From Anaerolineae bacterium (lineage in GTDB: Bacteria; Chloroflexota; Anaerolineae; 4572-78), in assembly GCA_027022125.1 (NCBI GenBank), contig JALVZI010000141.1, positions 1 to 7,640 on the forward strand: a DNA stretch of 7,640 nucleotides, written 5' to 3'. Under the pieces are notes generated by a model that was given only the letters and a program-made list of their open reading frames with translations, did not search any database and was not told the origin of the DNA. Below, piece by piece: positions 5,827 to 7,640 of this stretch; within the stretch, counting starts at the first letter, position 1, and every line of letters begins with the position of its first letter. The position numbers and the translations under genes were made by a program.

Positions 5827-5839
5827 GATAGATGTCACA
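5824..5839. promoter_or_regulatory. Operator 1, GTGA-N6-TCAC
   Basis: AGTGATAGATGTCACA: GTGA at 5825-5828 and TCAC at 5835-5838 with a 6-bp spacer. The geometry is shared by CRP/FNR-family sites (TGTGA-N6-TCACA) and Rex sites. It is also nested in the wider dyad TGACA/TGTCA. Its centre is 23 bp upstream of the centre of operator 2. Confidence 0.6.
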
Positions 5840-5846
5840 AATAAAA

Positions 5847-5862
5847 AGTGACGTTTGTCACT
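5847..5862. promoter_or_regulatory. Operator 2, GTGAC-N4-GTCAC
   Basis: AGTGACGTTTGTCACT is a dyad with 6-bp arms around CGTTTG/GTTT (GTGA 5848-5851, TCAC 5858-5861). If transcription starts near 5897, its centre (5854.5) is at about -42, the classical position of a class II CRP/FNR activator site. Confidence 0.62.
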
Positions 5863-5878
5863 GTTTTTTATGCTCTCT

Positions 5879-5896
5879 GTGTGATATATTTCACAA
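5879..5896. promoter_or_regulatory. Operator 3, TGTGA-N6-TCACA, with overlapping possible -10
   Basis: GTGTGATATATTTCACAA contains the exact CRP-type pattern TGTGA (5880-5884), six bases, TCACA (5891-5895). Its right half TTCACAA is also a perfect Rex half-site. The spacer contains TATATT (5885-5890), a plausible -10 box without a good -35, as expected for an activator-dependent promoter. A protein bound here would probably block transcription. Confidence 0.6.
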
Positions 5897-5944
5897 TAGA
5901 AGATAACATTTCTTGATGCCGGTATAACCGTGAAGGAGGGAAAA

Positions 5945-6847
5945 GTGGCGGTAGCAATAGAAAACAACAAAACTCAAACACTCGATTCGTTTTTGCCCCC
6001 GGAAATGGCATCCAAAGCCGAACTGGTGGGGCGGAAAAAAGCCGGTATGGGCTTTTGGAACACATTTGCACTGGCAATTTTGGCGGGAGCGTTCATCGGA
6101 ATGGGCGCGGTGTTTGCCACCACTGTGACTGCCGGGGCGAGCGGACATCTGTCGTTCGGCGTGACCAAATTGCTGGGCGGGTTGGTTTTCAGTCTCGGAC
6201 TTATTTTGGTCATCGTCGGCGGGGCAGAGTTGTTCACGGGTAATAACCTGATTGTGATGGCATGGGCGGATAGCAAAGTTTCCACCGGAAAGTTACTGCG
6301 CAATTGGGGAATTGTTTATCTGGGTAACTTTGTGGGGTCGCTGGGCACGGCACTGCTGATGCTGTACACCAAACAATTCAGTTTCGGCGGGGGGGCTATC
6401 GGACTGAATATTCTCAATATCGCCAACGGGAAAGTGCATTTGGGCTTTATGCAAGCCATTGCGCTGGGCATTATGTGTAATGCGCTGGTGTGTCTGGCAG
6501 TGTGGCTGTGTTTCAGTGCTCGCACCGTGACCGATAAAGTGATGGCGATTATTTTCCCCATCACCGCGTTTGTGGCGGCAGGGTTCGAGCACAGTGTTGC
6601 CAATATGTATTTTCTCTCCATCGGCTGGCTGGTAAAAACAAATGCTCCCGAATCATTCTGGCAAGCCATCGGAAAATCGGCGGCGGATTACACTGACATC
6701 ACATGGGGGAATATCCTGCTGAAAAACCTGCTGCCGGTGACCATCGGGAATATCATCGGCGGGGCGGTGCTGGTCGGGTTGGTGTACTGGTTCATTTACG
6801 TGCGAAAAGAAATGCACCCATACGACCCGCAGGCGCATCGCCACTGA
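5945..6847 (+). CDS. focA: Formate/nitrite transporter (FNT family, FocA-like)
   Basis: Pentameric inner-membrane channel of the FocA/NirC/HSC family that passes formate, nitrite or hydrosulfide. The 300-residue product opens with a short amphipathic N-terminus (LPPEMASKAEL, 17-27), which in FocA gates the pore. The six-helix core follows, with the family motifs FGVTKLLGGLVFSLGLILVIVGGAELFTGNNL (Thr98 in the omega-loop region), NWGIVYLGNFVGSLG, GIMCNALVCLAVWL, the central-pore GFEHSVANMYF with His216, and IPVTIGNIIGG-like LPVTIGNIIGG near the end. Overall sequence, especially GLNILNIANGKVH and FEHSxANM, is closest to FocA among the family members I know, but nitrite transport cannot be ruled out. 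The start is GTG 5945: GGAGG (5935-5939) lies 5 nt upstream. An upstream in-frame GTG at 5930 would put this site inside the gene. Three CRP/FNR- or Rex-type operators lie upstream, fitting redox control. Confidence 0.93.
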   Translation: MAVAIENNKTQTLDSFLPPEMASKAELVGRKKAGMGFWNTFALAILAGAFIGMGAVFATTVTAGASGHLSFGVTKLLGGLVFSLGLILVIVGGAELFTGNNLIVMAWADSKVSTGKLLRNWGIVYLGNFVGSLGTALLMLYTKQFSFGGGAIGLNILNIANGKVHLGFMQAIALGIMCNALVCLAVWLCFSARTVTDKVMAIIFPITAFVAAGFEHSVANMYFLSIGWLVKTNAPESFWQAIGKSAADYTDITWGNILLKNLLPVTIGNIIGGAVLVGLVYWFIYVRKEMHPYDPQAHRH

Positions 6848-6876
6848 AACTAACAGCAACCGTTCTACCTCCTCAC

Positions 6877-6913
6877 AAAATCTCCTGTCCTCCCCCAGGC
6901 AGGGGATTTTTTG
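6877..6913 (+). terminator. Rho-independent terminator of the FNT gene
   Basis: AAAATCTCCTG (6877-6887) pairs with CAGGGGATTTT (6900-6910), 11 bp with one G-U pair, around a 12-nt C-rich loop. A T6 run at 6907-6912 follows the GC core. It begins about 30 bases after the FNT stop codon. Confidence 0.82.
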
Positions 6914-6917
6914 TTAT

Positions 6918-6976
6918 GAACTTGTCGAACTTTTTGTGTGACTGAATTTCAGTCACACAAAAAGTTCGACAAGTTC
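6918..6976. repeat. Perfect 59-bp palindrome (29-bp arms), REP/MITE-like
   Basis: Bases 6918-6946 are the exact reverse complement of 6948-6976, with a single central T. Each arm contains GAACTTGTCGAAC followed by TTTTTGTGTGACTGAA. The outer part, with the bases just beyond the right arm (CACCGAACTTGTCGAAC on the minus strand), resembles the CACTGAGCTTGTCGAAG-type short palindromic repeats scattered in many bacterial genomes. There is no coding capacity. It lies just after the FNT terminator. It could be a REP-like unit, a tiny non-autonomous element or an extra terminator. Confidence 0.85.
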
Positions 6977-7057
6977 GGTGAGAATTGCCGCAATGACTGA
7001 TGGTTAGCATTCTGTTACTATCAGGCGGCAGCGTGGGGTAATCGTTGTGTTTTCCGT

Positions 7058-7087
7058 TTGATTTTCTGCGGGGGGGAGTGTTATAAT
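7058..7087 (+). promoter_or_regulatory. sigma70-like promoter of the DedA-like gene
   Basis: A perfect -10 TATAAT (7082-7087) is preceded after 18 bp by TTGATT (7058-7063, 4 of 6). The spacer contains a G7 run. Transcription would start near 7094, about 120 nt before the start codon. Confidence 0.62.
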
Positions 7088-7214
7088 GAGTGTGGTTTCC
7101 CCGTGGCATTTGTGAAAACGAAAACCCGGTTGTAAAATATTCTGCTGGCGTTTTCGGTGCAACATTTGCCGAATTTGTGCGCAAAGGGGTTAAGGGGAAC
7201 GGGAGCACGCGATT

Positions 7215-7640
7215 ATGAAAAGAAAACCAATCGCGGCAATCGGATTGGCAACTGGTGCGGTGGCGCTGGAATCGGCGATGCCGACTCTGCAAAAGGTGAT
7301 GCTGGTACTGAATACCGCGCTGAACACCGCCGCCAATTCGCTGTCCATTCAACTGAATAACCTGCTGGCATCACCCACTTCCGCCACATTGCTGCCCACG
7401 CTGCAACGGGTTGCCGAAAACGGCTATTACCATCTGACCGCCACCAATTTGTGGAATTATGCTATCATTCTGACCGCCGTTATTTTGGAAGGTCCCATCG
7501 CCACCATGCTCGGTGGCGTTTGGGCTTCGATGGGGCGGGTGAATTTCTGGGCGATTCTGATGGTTTCGATTGTTGCCGGGATGATGGCAGACAGTTTTTG
7601 GTATTTTCTGGGCTATTTCGGGCGCGAACAGGTGATTCAA
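7215..7640 (+). CDS. DedA/SNARE-associated family membrane protein, N-terminal part (runs off window)
   Basis: The window holds 142 codons with no stop; the 3' part is missing. From about residue 80 the protein has the DedA (PF09335) pattern: WNYAIILTAVILEGPIATMLGG, a buried Glu-x-Pro helix start, then GRVNFWAILMVSIVAGMMADSFWYFLGYFGRE, in which A-D-S-x-W-Y-x-x-G matches the usual G-D-x-x-x-Y-x-x-G motif. DedA proteins are inner-membrane proteins linked to undecaprenyl-phosphate or phospholipid flipping and membrane-potential maintenance. The first roughly 75 residues are Ala/Leu/Thr-rich with no family motif and are longer than in typical DedA proteins. The start ATG 7215 has GGGAG (7201-7205) 9 nt upstream. 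Met22 (ATG 7278) and Met29 (ATG 7299) are alternative starts with no better ribosome-binding site seen. Confidence 0.78.
   Translation, partial: MKRKPIAAIGLATGAVALESAMPTLQKVMLVLNTALNTAANSLSIQLNNLLASPTSATLLPTLQRVAENGYYHLTATNLWNYAIILTAVILEGPIATMLGGVWASMGRVNFWAILMVSIVAGMMADSFWYFLGYFGREQVIQ

Larger units (their letters stand above)
6848..7214. other. Intergenic region between FNT and DedA-like genes
   Basis: This 367-base stretch has no credible gene. It holds, in order, the FNT terminator, the 59-bp palindrome, about 80 bases with only an 11-nt dyad ATTGCCGCAAT (6984-6994), the promoter at 7058-7087, and a leader of about 120 nt for the DedA-like gene. The leader has a weak GAAAACG (7115-7121)/CGTTTTC (7149-7155) pairing but nothing I recognise as a riboswitch. 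Confidence 0.6.

Noticed and set aside
7094..7214. Riboswitch in the long DedA-like leader
   Set aside because: Only a weak 7-bp pairing with a 27-nt loop was seen; no known aptamer core was recognised.

Overview
The window looks like a piece of bacterial chromosome from an uncultured or environmental lineage. My best guess is Chloroflexota (Anaerolineae-like), with low to moderate confidence. The reasons are a LysM lipoprotein with a long Pro/Thr/Ala linker, an XdhC whose nucleotide-binding loop reads GAVHIA, sigma70-like promoters with good Shine-Dalgarno sites, and intergenic DNA full of degenerate 7-nt repeats. No rRNA, tRNA, CRISPR array, transposase or phage gene is visible.

Layout. 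1-256: repeat-derived intergenic DNA (inverted 18-mers, a T16 run, a heptad array) leading into a DHA1-type drug/H+ antiporter (263-1486, +) that ends in a strong hairpin. 1628-3159: a minus-strand pair, a Nudix ADP-ribose-pyrophosphatase-like gene followed by a DHH/DHHA1 NrnA-like phosphoesterase. Upstream of it lies a minus-strand LysM lipoprotein (3240-3896) whose terminator overlaps the promoter of the Nudix gene. 3897-4068: a compact divergent promoter region with one good sigma70-like promoter on each strand. 4069-5749: a two-gene + operon of a metallo-beta-lactamase (MBL) fold hydrolase and XdhC. 5750-5944: a continuing heptad array, then three GTGA-N6-TCAC operators in front of a formate/nitrite channel (5945-6847, +). 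6848-7214: terminator, a perfect 59-bp palindrome and a promoter. 7215-7640: the 5' part of a DedA-family membrane protein that runs off the window.

How the genes fit together. The Nudix/NrnA pair suggests nucleotide housekeeping (ADP-ribose, pAp, nanoRNA). XdhC suggests a molybdenum hydroxylase elsewhere in the genome. The FNT channel with CRP/FNR- or Rex-type operators suggests an organism that handles formate or nitrite under oxygen or redox control. No single multi-gene system is evident.

Most unusual observations. (1) The MBL gene lacks the strand carrying its bridging metal-ligand Asp, and that strand can be read, in the right register, on the opposite DNA strand at about 4552-4596. 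This is the mark of a micro-inversion with deletion, probably a template-switch event. (2) Three 7-nt-periodic repeat families occur in intergenic DNA, one of which forms the stop codon and C-terminus of XdhC. (3) A promoter lies inside a terminator hairpin. (4) A triple GTGA-N6-TCAC operator array precedes the FNT gene. (5) There is a perfect 29-bp-arm palindrome at 6918-6976.
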